Assembly: GCF_013240295.1 (NCBI RefSeq)
Contig: NZ_JABETK010000004.1
Coordinates: 186,001 to 250,000 of the forward strand
Length of the DNA: 64,000 nucleotides
Reading direction: 5' to 3'
Origin: Neoaquamicrobium sediminum
Lineage (GTDB): Bacteria; Pseudomonadota; Alphaproteobacteria; Rhizobiales; Rhizobiaceae
In this document: positions 47,449 through 58,213 of the stretch, one piece after another
How the letters are laid out: each line of letters opens with the position of its first letter
Numbering within the stretch: the stretch's first letter is position 1
The notes under the pieces: generated by a model
Seen by the model: the letters and a program-made list of their open reading frames with translations, nothing else
What the model was told of the DNA's origin: nothing
The model's database searches: none
Position numbers and translations under genes: made by a program

Positions 47449-48330
47449 CTAGCTCCCCTTCTGATCCATGAAGCGCGACAGCTTGCGTTCGAGTGCCTGC
47501 AACGGGAGCACAACGGCCAGTCCGGCGAGCAGGAGAAGGAAGGCAAGCATGGAGGCTTTCGGGAAATTGAAGGTCTGGATGACCTCCTGATACATTTGTG
47601 TTCCCATCATCCTGTCGCGTACGCCGCCAAGCAGAATCGGCGTCACGATGGCACCGGTCGACATGAGATAGACGAGCATCGTTCCCGTGATGATCCCCGG
47701 AACGGTCAAAGGCAGGGTGACACGAAAGAAAGTGTGGTAGCTGCGCGCGCCCAGACTGGCGCTCGCTTCCTCCAGACGGCGGTCGAGATGCAGCATGACC
47801 GACAGGATGGAGATGATCATGAACGGGATCAGAATGTGAACCAGTCCGATGACGACACCCGTGGTGTTGAACATCATCCGTACCGGCCGTTCGATAAGCC
47901 CGGCCCAGGCAAGAAACTCGTTGATCAGGCCTTTGGGACCGAGGATGACCATCCAGCCGTAAGTGCGAACAACAATCGATACCAACCACGGCAGGATGAT
48001 CAATATCATCAGGTGGCTGCGGTTGCCCTTGTAGCGCCACATCGCGTAGGCGATCGGATATCCAATCACGACGCACAGCGCGGCTACCAGCAGCGACACG
48101 CGAATTGTCCTGAAGAGGATGTCCCGGTAGTCGGCACGGGAAAAGAAGTCGGTATAGAGCGCCAGGCTCAGCCGGCCCTCATCGACGAAAGACGAGGCGA
48201 TGAGCTGCACCACGCTCACGCCAAACAGGCCAAGCAACAAAACAGCGGGCGCTAGCAGCAACAACCTGCCCCACGCCTCGCGTCCGGGGCCGCGCAGCTT
48301 CTGCCTGAACGCCAAATCCGTTGAAGACAT
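47449..48330 (-). CDS. Polyamine/spermidine-type ABC transporter permease (PotB type)
   Basis: 293 residues. The N-terminal segment LLLLAPAVLLLGLFGVSVVQ, the EAA loop RRLEEASASLGARSYHTFFR, and GTMLVYLMSTGAIVTPILLG match the PotB group. The C-terminus is basic (RKLSRFMDQKGS). Spacing to the PotC gene is 3 bp and to the amidohydrolase gene upstream 36 bp. Confidence 0.88.
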   Translation of the reverse strand: MSSTDLAFRQKLRGPGREAWGRLLLLAPAVLLLGLFGVSVVQLIASSFVDEGRLSLALYTDFFSRADYRDILFRTIRVSLLVAALCVVIGYPIAYAMWRYKGNRSHLMILIILPWLVSIVVRTYGWMVILGPKGLINEFLAWAGLIERPVRMMFNTTGVVIGLVHILIPFMIISILSVMLHLDRRLEEASASLGARSYHTFFRVTLPLTVPGIITGTMLVYLMSTGAIVTPILLGGVRDRMMGTQMYQEVIQTFNFPKASMLAFLLLLAGLAVVLPLQALERKLSRFMDQKGS

Positions 48331-48366
48331 CCGCCCTCCTCCCGAGCCGACCGGCCCAATTCCATT

Positions 48367-49215
48367 TCAAAGACGCAGGAAACGCTTTGCGTTCTCGTAC
48401 AGCCATTTGCGCTTTACCGTTTCGTCCAGCGGCAGGGCGTTGATTTCGTCCACGCACCATTCGACCGGCATCAGCGGAAACGAGGAGCCGAAAATGATGC
48501 GGTCCTGCAGGATGGATTTGCCGTAGGCCAAGAGCCCCTCATAGCCCGAACCCGGCGTGTTGAGATATTTGGGTCGAACCGCAACCAGGCCGATATGGAC
48601 GTTGGCATGGCGCCAGGCGACACCGATCAGCTCATGGACCCACGGGAAGCCGGGAGGCCCGGCGCAGACGCGAAGCTCGGGAAAATGCACCATGACCTCG
48701 TCCAGCAGCGCCGGCCGGCCATACTCCATGAGTGTGGAGGTGGCGAAGTTGATCGACGTGTGGAGATTGACCGGAATGTCGAGCTCGATGCACTTGGCAT
48801 AGAGCGGATACATACGCGGATCGTTGATCGCCAGCTTGTGCTCGAAACACTGTAGATTAAGGCCCTTGAGCCCGAGATCGCGCACCGCATGCTCAAGCTC
48901 ACGAACCGCGGCTATCCCCTTGTGCGGATCGACACCCGCAAAGCCGATGAAACGCTCTCCCTGCTTGCGACAGAAGGCAGCGACGTCCTCGTTGGAAATC
49001 TTCCAGCCGAAGGTCGATTCGAGATCGCGCGCTTTGACCACGACATGCTGCGCGCCCGCGGCGTCATAGGCCGACAGATAATCTTCCAGCGTCGCCGGAC
49101 GGGACTGTGCCGCATTCTCACTCGCGCCGTACACCGTTCTGTACCGGTGCAGATGACCTGTCGCAGTTTGCGTGAATTCTGGCACCGGCGGCCGGCTTGC
49201 GTAGTCGATGATCAT
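48367..49215 (-). CDS. Amidohydrolase-2 family metal-dependent hydrolase
   Basis: 282 residues, TIM-barrel amidohydrolase 2 (PF04909). N-terminus MIIDYASRPPVPEF differs from the usual HxH (DxH) metal motif, so the first metal site may be altered. Also visible are IGFAGVDPHKGIAAVRELE, IDIPVNLHTSINF-like text (LDIPVNLHTSINFAT), VHFPELRVCAGPPGFPW and IIFGSSFPLMPVE. The family includes decarboxylases and hydrolases of aromatic or lactone substrates. Start overlaps the amidase stop as ATGA. Confidence 0.82.
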   Translation of the reverse strand: MIIDYASRPPVPEFTQTATGHLHRYRTVYGASENAAQSRPATLEDYLSAYDAAGAQHVVVKARDLESTFGWKISNEDVAAFCRKQGERFIGFAGVDPHKGIAAVRELEHAVRDLGLKGLNLQCFEHKLAINDPRMYPLYAKCIELDIPVNLHTSINFATSTLMEYGRPALLDEVMVHFPELRVCAGPPGFPWVHELIGVAWRHANVHIGLVAVRPKYLNTPGSGYEGLLAYGKSILQDRIIFGSSFPLMPVEWCVDEINALPLDETVKRKWLYENAKRFLRL

Positions 49216-50654
49216 TGCGGGTTTCCTTCAACGGCAAGAGCCGGCCAGCGGTCCGCCCAGGGCGAAAGCGACTCGATCGCAGCGGCGATCGACAAAAGAA
49301 GTGGTTCGGAATGCCACGGTCCGACGATCTGCAGTCCGACGGGCAGGCCCGCGCCGGAAAAACCGCATGGCACCGAGATGGCCGGGTTACCGGAGGGATT
49401 GAACGGGATTGTGTAGCAATACCAGGTTTCACGAAGTGGACCGAGCGTATTGCCGTCGATCACCAGCGGCTCGTTGGAGCATTGCTCGATGTCGAGCGAA
49501 GGTACGGAGACCGTCGGCGTGACAAGGACATCGGCATCCGCGAAAAGCGATTGCATGCTGCGGTAGTGCCGCGTGCGATCGGCGATGGCATGGGCGACTT
49601 CCTCACCGCTGAATGCGCGCCCCTGCTCCAGCCCTTCGACAAGGGCCGGATCCATCCTGTCGCGCCATCGATCAAGCAGATGGCCGAACCGGGCGGCCTG
49701 ATAGGCGCGCATCAGCTTCAAGGCGGCAGCAAGGTTCCAGTCCCCGATCGGATCGTCGCCCCTAATCTCGGCACCTTCGCCTTCAAGGCGCGCCACCATA
49801 CTGGCGCACAGCCGTTCGACCTCCGGGTCGAGATAGCTGTTTTGCGTCCTTGGAAGATAGCGGATGCGAAGTCCCTTCAGGACATTGATCGGATCGGACG
49901 GCAGATTTACGGGCCCGGCATTGCCCGCCAGAGACCAGGGGTCACGCGGGTCGGGCCCGTGCATGACGGAGTACAACAGGGCCGTATCCGACACCGAGCG
50001 CGCCATCGCGCCAATGCAGGTCAGCGAGCCGAAGAGATCGGAATTGGTCTCGTGCGGCACCGCGCCGATAGTTGGCTTCAATCCGACGATGCCACAGCAA
50101 GATGCCGGGATGCGGCCAGAGCCTGCACCGTCCGTTGAGACAGCAAGCGGCGAAAAGCCCATAGCCGCGCTGACAGCCGCGCCGCCGCTGGAACCGCCGG
50201 GGCTCTTCGACACATCCCAGGGATTGCGCGTGTAGCCGTAGGCGGGGCTGTCCGTCAAAACCTTGTGCCCGAGCTCCGGCGTCGTCGTCTTGCCAATAAT
50301 GATGGCTCCCGCCGCCCGCAGTCGCGCCACCGCTTCCGCATCCTCGGCGGGAACATTGTCGGCAAATGCGTGCGAGCCGAAGGCCGTGACCATGCCTCTC
50401 GTCGCCACGAGGTCCTTTACCGATACGGGAACCCCGTGCAGCGATCCCACTGCGGCTCCCGACGCGAGCGCATTGTCCGCCGCATCGGCAGCCTTCAACG
50501 CCCCTTCTGCATCCAGCAGTGCGAACGCATTGACCTGGCCATCCAGTGCCTGGATGCGCGTCAAGAAGGCCTCGACGACATCACGGGAGGACACTTCCCG
50601 GGCGCGAATTCGCGATGCAAGTTCACCCGCCGGAAGGCGCCATATGCTGGTCAT
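49212..50654 (-). CDS. Amidase-signature family enzyme
   Basis: 480 residues. The Ser-cisSer-Lys triad is visible: Lys in PVSVKDLVATRG, cis-Ser in SPGGSSGGAAVSAAMG, nucleophile Ser within STDGAGSGRIPAS. It hydrolyses an amide (or an acyl bond) in the cytoplasm and releases a carboxylate that the upstream CoA ligase could activate. ATG 50654 (MTSIWRLPAGELASRI) is chosen. Upstream is the ligase (13 bp), downstream the amidohydrolase (overlap). Allophanate-hydrolase or aryl-amidase roles are open. Confidence 0.9.
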   Translation of the reverse strand: MTSIWRLPAGELASRIRAREVSSRDVVEAFLTRIQALDGQVNAFALLDAEGALKAADAADNALASGAAVGSLHGVPVSVKDLVATRGMVTAFGSHAFADNVPAEDAEAVARLRAAGAIIIGKTTTPELGHKVLTDSPAYGYTRNPWDVSKSPGGSSGGAAVSAAMGFSPLAVSTDGAGSGRIPASCCGIVGLKPTIGAVPHETNSDLFGSLTCIGAMARSVSDTALLYSVMHGPDPRDPWSLAGNAGPVNLPSDPINVLKGLRIRYLPRTQNSYLDPEVERLCASMVARLEGEGAEIRGDDPIGDWNLAAALKLMRAYQAARFGHLLDRWRDRMDPALVEGLEQGRAFSGEEVAHAIADRTRHYRSMQSLFADADVLVTPTVSVPSLDIEQCSNEPLVIDGNTLGPLRETWYCYTIPFNPSGNPAISVPCGFSGAGLPVGLQIVGPWHSEPLLLSIAAAIESLSPWADRWPALAVEGNPQ

Positions 50655-50667
50655 TGCGGTCTCTCCT

Positions 50668-52331
50668 TCAGCGCCACACCTTGTCGACGCGATCGAACGA
50701 ACCCGTTCGAAGATCTTCCCTGGCCTTGATGAGTTCTCCCTTGGCAATTTTCTCCGATGGCGTTCGGGGAAGACTCTCGACGATCTCGTAATAACGCGGC
50801 ACCTTGAACGCGGCGAGGTTGGCGGCACAATGCGCGATCGCGGCCTCCACAACCGCGTCGGCCTTGTCCTGGGGAACGGCCGGGACGATGTAGGCTTTCA
50901 CCTCCTGACCGCGAAGATCGTCCGGAACGCCCACCACGGCGGCATCGAGAACGCCCGGCCCGTCGCGCAAAACCGCCTCGACCTCTCTCGCGGCAACGTT
51001 TTCGCCCGCACGCCGCACCATGTCCTTCTTGCGGCCGACGATGTAGAAAAAGCCCTTTTCATCCTGCCGGAAAAGATCGCCGGTGCGGAACCACTCGCCG
51101 AAGAAGCTCTCCTTGTTGGCCTCGGGCTTCTTGTAATAGCCCTGCATGATGCCGAGGCCCCGGACCACCAGTTCGCCCTCTTCCCCTCGCGCGACGTCGA
51201 TACCCTCATCATCGACGATCCGGCACTCGCGAAACGGCGCGGGAAGGCCACATGAGCCGGAGCCGACCATCTCCGTGTGTTCAAGCGGCATATAAAGCGT
51301 CGGTCCGACTTCGGTCATGCCGAAGGCCTCCATAGCAGGCAGATTGAACCGGCGACGGAGATCGGCATGAATCTGCTTTCGCACCCCATAGATGTTGGCG
51401 CGACGCACGACCAGTTCGCCGTCCTGCGGTGATGGCGGCTGCTTGTAGGCGATCTCGGGAAACAGGCAAAAATGGATCCTGTGCTCGCGAAGCCAGCCCG
51501 CGAAGCGGCTGGAGCTTTGCCTGTTCGCCACGAACAGCGTCGCGCGCTGGTGAAAGGCCAGCAGCATCAGCCATTGAGGATCGAGATAGAAGAAGGGGGT
51601 CGACGCGAACACGCGCTCATAGCGGCGGCCGTCACGCAAACCGTTGACGAAACTTGCCATCACCCAATAGCGGTGCGTGAGCATGCAGCCCTTGGGAAAG
51701 CCGGTGGTGCCGGATGTGTACTGGATATTCATCAGGTCGTCCGGATCGACCTCGTAGTCGAGCGAGACGGCGATAGACTGGCCAGCCCCCAAATCGCTCC
51801 AGGAGCGATATGTTTCGGCCGCGCCGACGACGGCAATCCTGTCGGCCGTGACCTTGATCTCGCCAAATGAGGAAAGGTGCCCGGCCAGAGCAGCGTGGTC
51901 GGCGTGAACGATCAGGAATTCGGCTTCGGAGTCCGTGACCACGTAATGAAGCTCGCGCGCCGTATAGCGCGTGTTGACCGGCGCCATCACCGCCCCGATC
52001 CGGGCAAGCGCCAGCCATATGATCGGCATCTCAGGGATATTGGGAAGCATGACGGCTACATGCGTTCCGCGCGTCACACCCCAGCTCAGCAAGGTATTGA
52101 CCGCCTGCCCGACCTTTTCGACCAGTTCGGAATAGGTCAGCGTTTCTCCCAACTCGAAGAAATTCAGCGCGTCACGCCCGCCCGCCTCCGCCGCCGCCTG
52201 ATCGAGAAGAGCGCCGATGTTTCTTGGGAGCTGCGCCCCTCAAGCGCGTCCCGCCGACCTTGCGGGTTCATTCGGGAAAGCGCGTCGATAAATGTTTCAA
52301 CAGGCAAAGGGGCATCAATAACAGGGGACAT
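50668..52331 (-). CDS. AMP-dependent acyl-CoA synthetase (one frame break)
   Basis: 554 residues after correction. Core motifs: MNIQYTSGTTGFPKGCMLTH (AMP/ATP loop), AFGMTEVGPTLYMPLEHTEM, GEWFRTGDLFRQDEKGFFYI and the catalytic-Lys region LPRTPSEKIAKGELI. It activates a carboxylic acid to acyl-CoA; carnitine/crotonobetaine-CoA ligase-like. The C run 52236-52239 is one base short: restoring it joins DALEGAQLPRNIGALL to DQAAAEAGGRDALNFF, so the start is ATG 52331. It lies downstream of the binding-protein gene. Confidence 0.84.
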
Positions 52332-52410
52332 CGTCGCGCTGTTCCTCAATCTGGGTAGGGTTCTGGTCTTGATAGACGGCCGCGCCACGTCGCCATGGCG
52401 CGGCAAGCCG

Positions 52411-53464
52411 TTATTCGACAGCGCCGATGAGCTGTTCGAGCATGTTGATGCGATCGCGTTCCTGTTCGGCGATGTACTGCCAGTCGGGCTGATAAACGCT
52501 TCCATCAGCTCCTTGAACGTCATGCCCATCTGTTCTTCAGCCTCTGGAGGGAGGACCGCGTTGGAGTTGAGCGGAAGGTAGCCACCCAGGATCGAGCCGC
52601 GAAGCTGGGGTTCGGCCCTAGACACGAAGTCCAGAAACTTCTTCGTGTCCTCCAGCCGCTTCGCCCCTTTCGGAACGACCAGCATGTACGGGATCATCAA
52701 AACGCCTTCCTTCGGCGCGACCATGGTGACGTTTTCAGCGCCTTGCTGGCGCAGGTGCCAGACCCGGCCGGAATAATATGGCCCGGCGGCTATTTCGCCG
52801 CGCGTCAGAAGATTGTTCATATGCGCGATCGAGCTGTAGGTCGTCAGCGTGTTGGCGGCCACCTTCTTCAGCAGTTCGAGGCCCGGCTCCGGGTTGCGCT
52901 CGTCGCCACCCATCGCCTTGGCCATGATCGGCAGATCATAGGATGACAGATAGATCGGGCGCGTGATCGCCAGAAGATCACGCCATTTCTCGTCGCCGGA
53001 TTGCTCCACGAACTGAACTCTTCCGGCTTGGCGAGGTCGGTGTTGACCGCGATTCCGTAATACATGAAATACGGGCTGACGCCTGCCAGCTTCCCGTCTT
53101 CGCTGCGCATCAGATAGTCGGGATTGGTTTCTGCGGCAGTGGGAATATCGGCGGGATCGAACAACTCGATCATGCCGTCCTTCAGCAGGTTGGCACCCTG
53201 CGGATAGGTCACCATGACCGCATGATATTGCGGGTCGCCTGCCTGTGTGCGCAATTGTGCTTCCGGCGTGGGCACCGGCACGATACGCACGTCGAGACCC
53301 GTTTCCTCCTTGAAGGGTTTTGCGAAGGCTTCCTCCCACACGGCTTCAACACCGCCACCCCATGTTGCGATGAGCAACTCTTCCGACGCAGCGGGGCCGA
53401 TACCTGTAGCCAGCGCGAGAAACGAAACCCCGGCAATGCATTTTGCTTTCAGTAATTTCGGCAT
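52411..53464 (-). CDS. Polyamine-type ABC transporter substrate-binding protein (frame broken twice)
   Basis: 351 residues after correction. Signal peptide at the N-terminus (KCIAGVSFLALATGIGPAAS), mature start EELLIATWGGGVEAVWEEAF. Family stretches: AQLRTQAGDPQYHAVMVTYP, SPYFMYYGIAVNTDLAKPEE, PLNSNAVLPPEAEEQMGMTF. One base is missing near 52995 (join NPADEKWRDLLAI) and one near 52491 (join EAFIQPDWQYIAEQERDRIN, then MLEQLIGAVE and stop at 52411-52413). It is the second gene of the potA-type operon. Confidence 0.82.
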
Positions 53465-53532
53465 ATCTTCCTCTCCCATTGTTAAGCATCGTTGCGATGT
53501 AGCGGCTGCATCTGCGGCCTGCTCGCAGAGAT

Positions 53533-54684
53533 TCAGGCAAGCGGGACCAGCGCCATGCTGTCGTCGCTCCAACCGACATAGACGTCCTGGCCGGTTTCGA
53601 ATTGCTGCGTTCCAACCTGGGTGTTGGGCGTCAGGACGATGAGTTCGCCAATCGTCGGCGCCTCTTTCAGTGTGACCACGTAACGCGTGTTGGCGCCGAC
53701 GTAGGAACACTCCGTAACCAGGCCTGGAAGCGCAGTTGCACCCGCGGTTTCGTGCGCAATGGAAACGTGTTCGGGGCGCACCGAAATGCCGACCCGCTCG
53801 CCCGCGCTCAGGGAATAAGGGGTTCGCAACCGCGCCTCCCGGCAAAGTTCCGGGATCGAAACCTGCAAACCGCCATCGAACGCCGAAGCCACACTTCCCT
53901 CGAAAAAATTCGTATCGCCCACGAACCGGGCGACAAAAGGCGTCATCGGGCTTGCGTAGATCGCCTGTGGCTCCCCCAGTTGCTCGACCTTCCCGTTATT
54001 CATCACGGCGATGCGGTCCGACATCGCCAGCGCTTCCTCCTGATCGTGCGTGACAAAAATGAAGGTCGTGCCGATGCGTCTCTGGATCTGCTTGAGTTCC
54101 TGCTGCATTTGCCGTCTCAGCTTGAGATCCAGGGCACTCAGAGGCTCATCCAGAAGCAGGACCTCCGGCCGGATTACAATCGCCCGCGCAAGCGCGACGC
54201 GCTGCTTCTGGCCTCCGCTGAGTTCATGAATCTTGCGGCTTTCGAACCCCTGGAGTCCGACGAGTTGCAGTGCCTCGTCCACACGCCTGACGATTTCCGC
54301 TTTGTCGACAGATCGAACCCGCAGCCCGTAGGCGACGTTTTCACCGACCGAGATGTGGGGAAACAGGGCGAGGTTCTGGAACACCATCCCTATGGGGCGG
54401 GCATAAGGAGGCCGCTCGTTGACACGAGAGCCAGCAATGCGGATTTCGCCAGATGTCGGCCTCTCGAAGCCGGCAATCATGCGCAGCAGTGTTGTCTTGC
54501 CGCATCCGCTGGGACCGAGAAGCGAGAGAAACTCCCCGCGCCGGACCGTGAACGAGACGCCGTCCACAGCCCGAAATCCTCCGAATGTTTTGTGAACATT
54601 CTCGATTTCAAGCGCAAAGCTTATATCTCCGCCCGACGATCTCAACAGCACTCCTCCCGCTGCATGGCCCTGAATTCGGTTCAT
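53533..54684 (-). CDS. Polyamine/iron-type ABC transporter ATPase (PotA type)
   Basis: 383 residues. Walker A SLLGPSGCGKTTLLRMIAG, signature HELSGGQKQRVALARAIVI, Walker B EVLLLDEPLSALDL, switch VTHDQEEALAMSD, then a C-terminal TOBE domain (HVSIAHETAGATALPG region and following). It is the first gene of the seven-gene operon, divergent from LysR with 125 bp between them. The importer is completed by the binding protein and two permeases further down. Confidence 0.9.
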   Translation of the reverse strand: MNRIQGHAAGGVLLRSSGGDISFALEIENVHKTFGGFRAVDGVSFTVRRGEFLSLLGPSGCGKTTLLRMIAGFERPTSGEIRIAGSRVNERPPYARPIGMVFQNLALFPHISVGENVAYGLRVRSVDKAEIVRRVDEALQLVGLQGFESRKIHELSGGQKQRVALARAIVIRPEVLLLDEPLSALDLKLRRQMQQELKQIQRRIGTTFIFVTHDQEEALAMSDRIAVMNNGKVEQLGEPQAIYASPMTPFVARFVGDTNFFEGSVASAFDGGLQVSIPELCREARLRTPYSLSAGERVGISVRPEHVSIAHETAGATALPGLVTECSYVGANTRYVVTLKEAPTIGELIVLTPNTQVGTQQFETGQDVYVGWSDDSMALVPLA

Positions 54685-54809
54685 AATCTGCCCTCAAAGC
54701 CACTTTCATCCAACAGAACACGCCGCAAGGGTGCCTGCAAATTTCAAGTGAGCGTATCTTCATAATCAAAAGTAATGTTAGATGCGACCTGACACTCGGG
54801 GACCCAGTC

Positions 54810-55753
54810 ATGCCGATCACCCATCGTCAACTCGAAGCGTTTCGCATGTTCATGGAAACGGGCAGCGTTACCGCCGCGGCTGAAAGAATGCGGGTCACAC
54901 AACCTGCGGTCAGCAAGATTCTCGCCGGCCTGGAGATGGACCTGAAACTGCAGCTTTTCATCCGCGAGAAGAAGCGGCTGGTACCAACCGACGAGGCCGA
55001 GCTTCTTCACCAGGAGGTTCTGCGCATTATGTCGTCGCTGGCCGAGGTCGAGAATTTCGCCGACGATCTGCGCAACCTGCGCGCCGGCGAGCTACGCATC
55101 GCGACGGCCGCCTCGGTCGGGCAAACGCTGATCGCCGATACGATCGCGCATTTCTCCGCTCAGCACCCCAAGACCCGAATGCTCTTCTACATCACCAGCG
55201 GCGTTGGCCATTCGGTGATGACCCAACAGGTGGATATCGGCTTTTCGTTCCTGAGGTTCCAGCACCCCCTCCTCCACACGCAGCCACTCTTCTATTCCCG
55301 CGCGGTGTGCATCGTTCCCGCCGGTCACCGTCTTGCGGAGAAGGAAGTGGTGAGCCCGGAAGACCTGAGGGATGAGCAGTTCATCTCCTTCATGCGTGAC
55401 AGCCGGATGCGGCACATCATCGACGCGCTGTTTGAAAGCAGGGGCGTGGCACGCCAGACGCAATACGATGTCTATTCCTCCGGAGAGGCCTGCGCTCTCG
55501 TCGAGCGGGGCGTGGGTGTGAGCATCGTCGAGCCGCTTGGGGTTGCCTACCGGCAGCCACCTGGCATCACCGTTTGCAGGCTGGAGCCGGCCATCCACTT
55601 CACGTTCAACATGCTGCTGCCGCGGTTCAAAAGGCATCGCAGCTCACAAGCAAGTTTGTCGCTGACCTGAAGGGGCGTATCGTGCAGTTCGGTGCCCTTG
55701 AGGATCCAAGAGGACTGCGCGAAATCAAACTCGCGGAAGACACCGAAAAGTAG
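54810..55753 (+). CDS. LysR-family transcriptional regulator (frame break near its end)
   Basis: 314 residues after correction. The HTH is at residues 4-45 (HRQLEAFRMFMETGSVTAAA then ERMRVTQPAVSKILAGLEMD), followed by a periplasmic-fold effector domain (GELRIATAASVGQTLIADTI). The A run 55629-55632 appears one A short; restoring it changes the tail to PRFKKASQLTSKFVADLKGR and gives a stop at 55753, the normal LysR length. Divergent from the transporter-hydrolase operon, which it probably activates. The effector is unknown. Confidence 0.85.
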
Positions 55754-56254
55754 CGCTTACGATTGACGGGGACCACAAGCGGCCGAAAAGCCAACTCATC
55801 GCTGGGTACGCTCGCCCTTGCGCGGACCGCCGCAGGCTGCCAGATCGAGTATCTTCACCAACCCCTGGCCCTTCACCAACGGCGGATCAACGACCGCAGC
55901 TGGGTTCCGGCAATTCTTCTTTTAGGAGCACCTGCTCAGACCGAATGACTTGCACGGTGCCGACTGGAGAACCGTCAATACGGACTGTGCGGGAAGTTTG
56001 TCTTCGCCTCCGCCCGCCGCACTGGACGCATGAAAATGCAAACGCAATCCAAGGCGGTCGGGCAACGCTCCCATGTGCGCCTCAAGTCCCTCACAAAACG
56101 GGGATCACAATGATCACGGGCTTCAGCCGCCATCTTGAGCCCGGTGGCGGCACCCCGCATCAATCGGTTTGCTGACCGACAAATCCTCTTTTGCTCATGG
56201 ACCCAAAGTCGCTGGTTCCGCGTTTTAGAAACTCGGATCTGGGCGCATGAGGAA
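55754..56254. other. 501-bp intergenic region without recognised gene
   Basis: Between the LysR gene and the SLC13-type gene on the same strand. Only short open frames without family resemblance were seen. Base composition looks ordinary. The last 30 bases hold GAGGAA as the probable ribosome-binding site of the transporter gene. Confidence 0.5.
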
Positions 56255-58037
56255 ATGATGGCCGGACTTCTTGCGAGCTACGAGGCTCCAATTGCCCTCG
56301 GGCTTGTTTTTTTGCTCTTTGTCATGTTCGTCTGGGAGAAGTATCCGGCCAACGTCACCGCATCCGCCGGCGCTGCCCTTTTCCTCGTCCTCGGCTTTGT
56401 GCCAACTGATAAGGCAATGGCGGTATTCTCTAATTCCGCACCTTTGACAATTGGTGCCATGTTCGTTCTCACCGGTGCCCTGGTGCGTACAGGCGTCCTG
56501 GAGAATGTCGCCGGAATGGTGCTCGACCGCTCCAAGAAGTACCCCAGGCTGGCGCTGGGTGTATTTTTGCTGGCCGCGCTCGCGGCCTCGGCCTTCATGA
56601 ACAATACGCCCGTCGTCCTGGTGTTGATCCCGATCGTCATCCGTCTGGCCGCTGCGCTCGACATTGCATCAACACGGCTTCTGATACCCATATCATATGC
56701 GGCCATTCTCGGCGGAACGCTGACTTTGATCGGCACGTCGACCAATCTTCTGGTCGATGGCGTTGCCCGCGAACAGGGACTGGCGTCTTTCTCGATCTTT
56801 GAGATCACACCCGTCGGACTTGTCGCCGCCGCGACGGGCATTGTTACCATGCTTGTGCTCGGCAAATTCCTATTGCCGGACCGACGCGAAGAAAATGGAG
56901 ACCTGTTCGCCGATGGCGACGGCGAATTTCTCTCGGAGGTTACGGTCCTAGCTGACGGCATCTATACCGAAAAGCCCATCGAGGAGATTGCAGACTTCAA
57001 CCAGCCGGGCGTCCGCATCACGGGAGTTCGCACCGACGGCAACGTGGTGCGGAAAAATTACCAAGACATCGTCCTTAAAAGGGCGATCCCTCATAGTCGT
57101 CGCCAAGTCGCAGGAGCTGTTGACGCTAAACGAGCGCGAAGGCCTACGGGTAGGGCAACGTCGCGGCGCGGCGGGCGAAGGAGAGCGGATTGCTGTGGAG
57201 GCTGTGGTCGCGCCCGGCCGGATGAGCCAAGGCACGCCCCTTTCAAGCCTGACACTGGGTCGTCGCTTCGGCGTGCGGGTTCTGGGCGTCCACCGTCATA
57301 AGCATGTCGCCGGTCCCGATCTTGGCACTACGCGACTGCGGCCTGCGGACAAGCTGTTGCTCGAAGGCACGCCTGAAGCACTCGACGAGCTTTCAGACCA
57401 GAGCGAGCTCGTCTCCGTCACCCGCTCGACGGCACGTGCGTTCCGACGCACCAAGGCTCCTTTGGCGCTGCTGGCACTCGGTCTGGTCGTCGTCCTGGCA
57501 GCGTTCAATGTAATGGATATCGGGATTCTTGCGATGATCGCAGTAGCCGCTATTCTCGTGCTGCGCTGCATCGATGAAGACGAGGCATGGGGCTCGATCG
57601 ACGGCGGGATCCTTATCCTCATTTTCGCAATGCTGATCGTCGGCCAAGGCCTGCAGGAGACCGGTGCCGTGATGCTTGTCGTCGAGACGGTCACGCCCCT
57701 CATGTCGATGGTCTCACCTTTCGTCGCCCTGCTCATTGTCTATGCGCTCGCCTCAACGTTGACCGAATGTGTGACGAACAACGCAGTCGCGGTCATCTTT
57801 ACGCCCATCGTAATTGGGCTTGGCCAACAAACGGGGATCGAGCCAAGGGCGCTCGTTGTAGCCGTCATGTTTGGCGCAAGCGCGAGCTTTGCGACGCCCA
57901 TTGGCTATCAGACCAACACGCTTGTCTACGGCGCGGGCAATTACAGGTTCAGCGACTTCGTGAAGATCGGACTGCCAATGAACATCGTCGTTGGACTGGC
58001 GTCATGTTACGCGATCTATCTTTACTATGGTATGTAA
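56255..58037 (+). CDS. SLC13/CitT-type (DASS) anion transporter with RCK_C domains (one frame break)
   Basis: 593 residues after correction. The N-terminal membrane domain has FVPTDKAMAVFSNSAPLTIG and the signature FMNNTPVVLVLIPI-ILGGTLTLIGTSTNLL (split by about 30 residues). About residues 210-400 hold two RCK_C (TrkA-C) domains, and the C-terminal membrane half has STLTECVTNNAVAVIFTPI and FATPIGYQTNTLVYG. The A run 57077-57080 seems to have one base extra (or two lost elsewhere); the join is DIVLK to RSLIVVAKSQE. ATG 56255 or 56258. It carries di- or tricarboxylates, sulfate or similar. Confidence 0.82.
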
Positions 58038-58170
58038 GGCCGCACGCCGCCCGGATAAGTCCATCGCGCCCGGCTTCGACCAAGCTTCCTGATATACCCG
58101 GCGTGGCTTCGGCTTTCGATGCGAAGCTGAAATGTCCTCAGCCGAAGGACAGCTTGGTCAGTCCTCAAGT

Positions 58171-58193
58171 CGGAAGCGGGTGGGCCGCTTCCG
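58171..58193. terminator. Perfect 9-bp stem-loop between convergent genes
   Basis: CGGAAGCGG (58171-58179), loop GTGGG, CCGCTTCCG (58185-58193). Lies between the convergent transporter and hydrolase genes and could end both transcripts; no clear T run follows on either strand, so intrinsic termination is not certain. Confidence 0.5.
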
Positions 58194-58213
58194 GTTCCTG
58201 CCCCGGGCCTGCA

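Noticed and set aside
53602..54765. Long open frame (387 codons) opposite the potA-type gene
   Set aside because: Antisense shadow of a gene with all ABC motifs; no recognisable domain.
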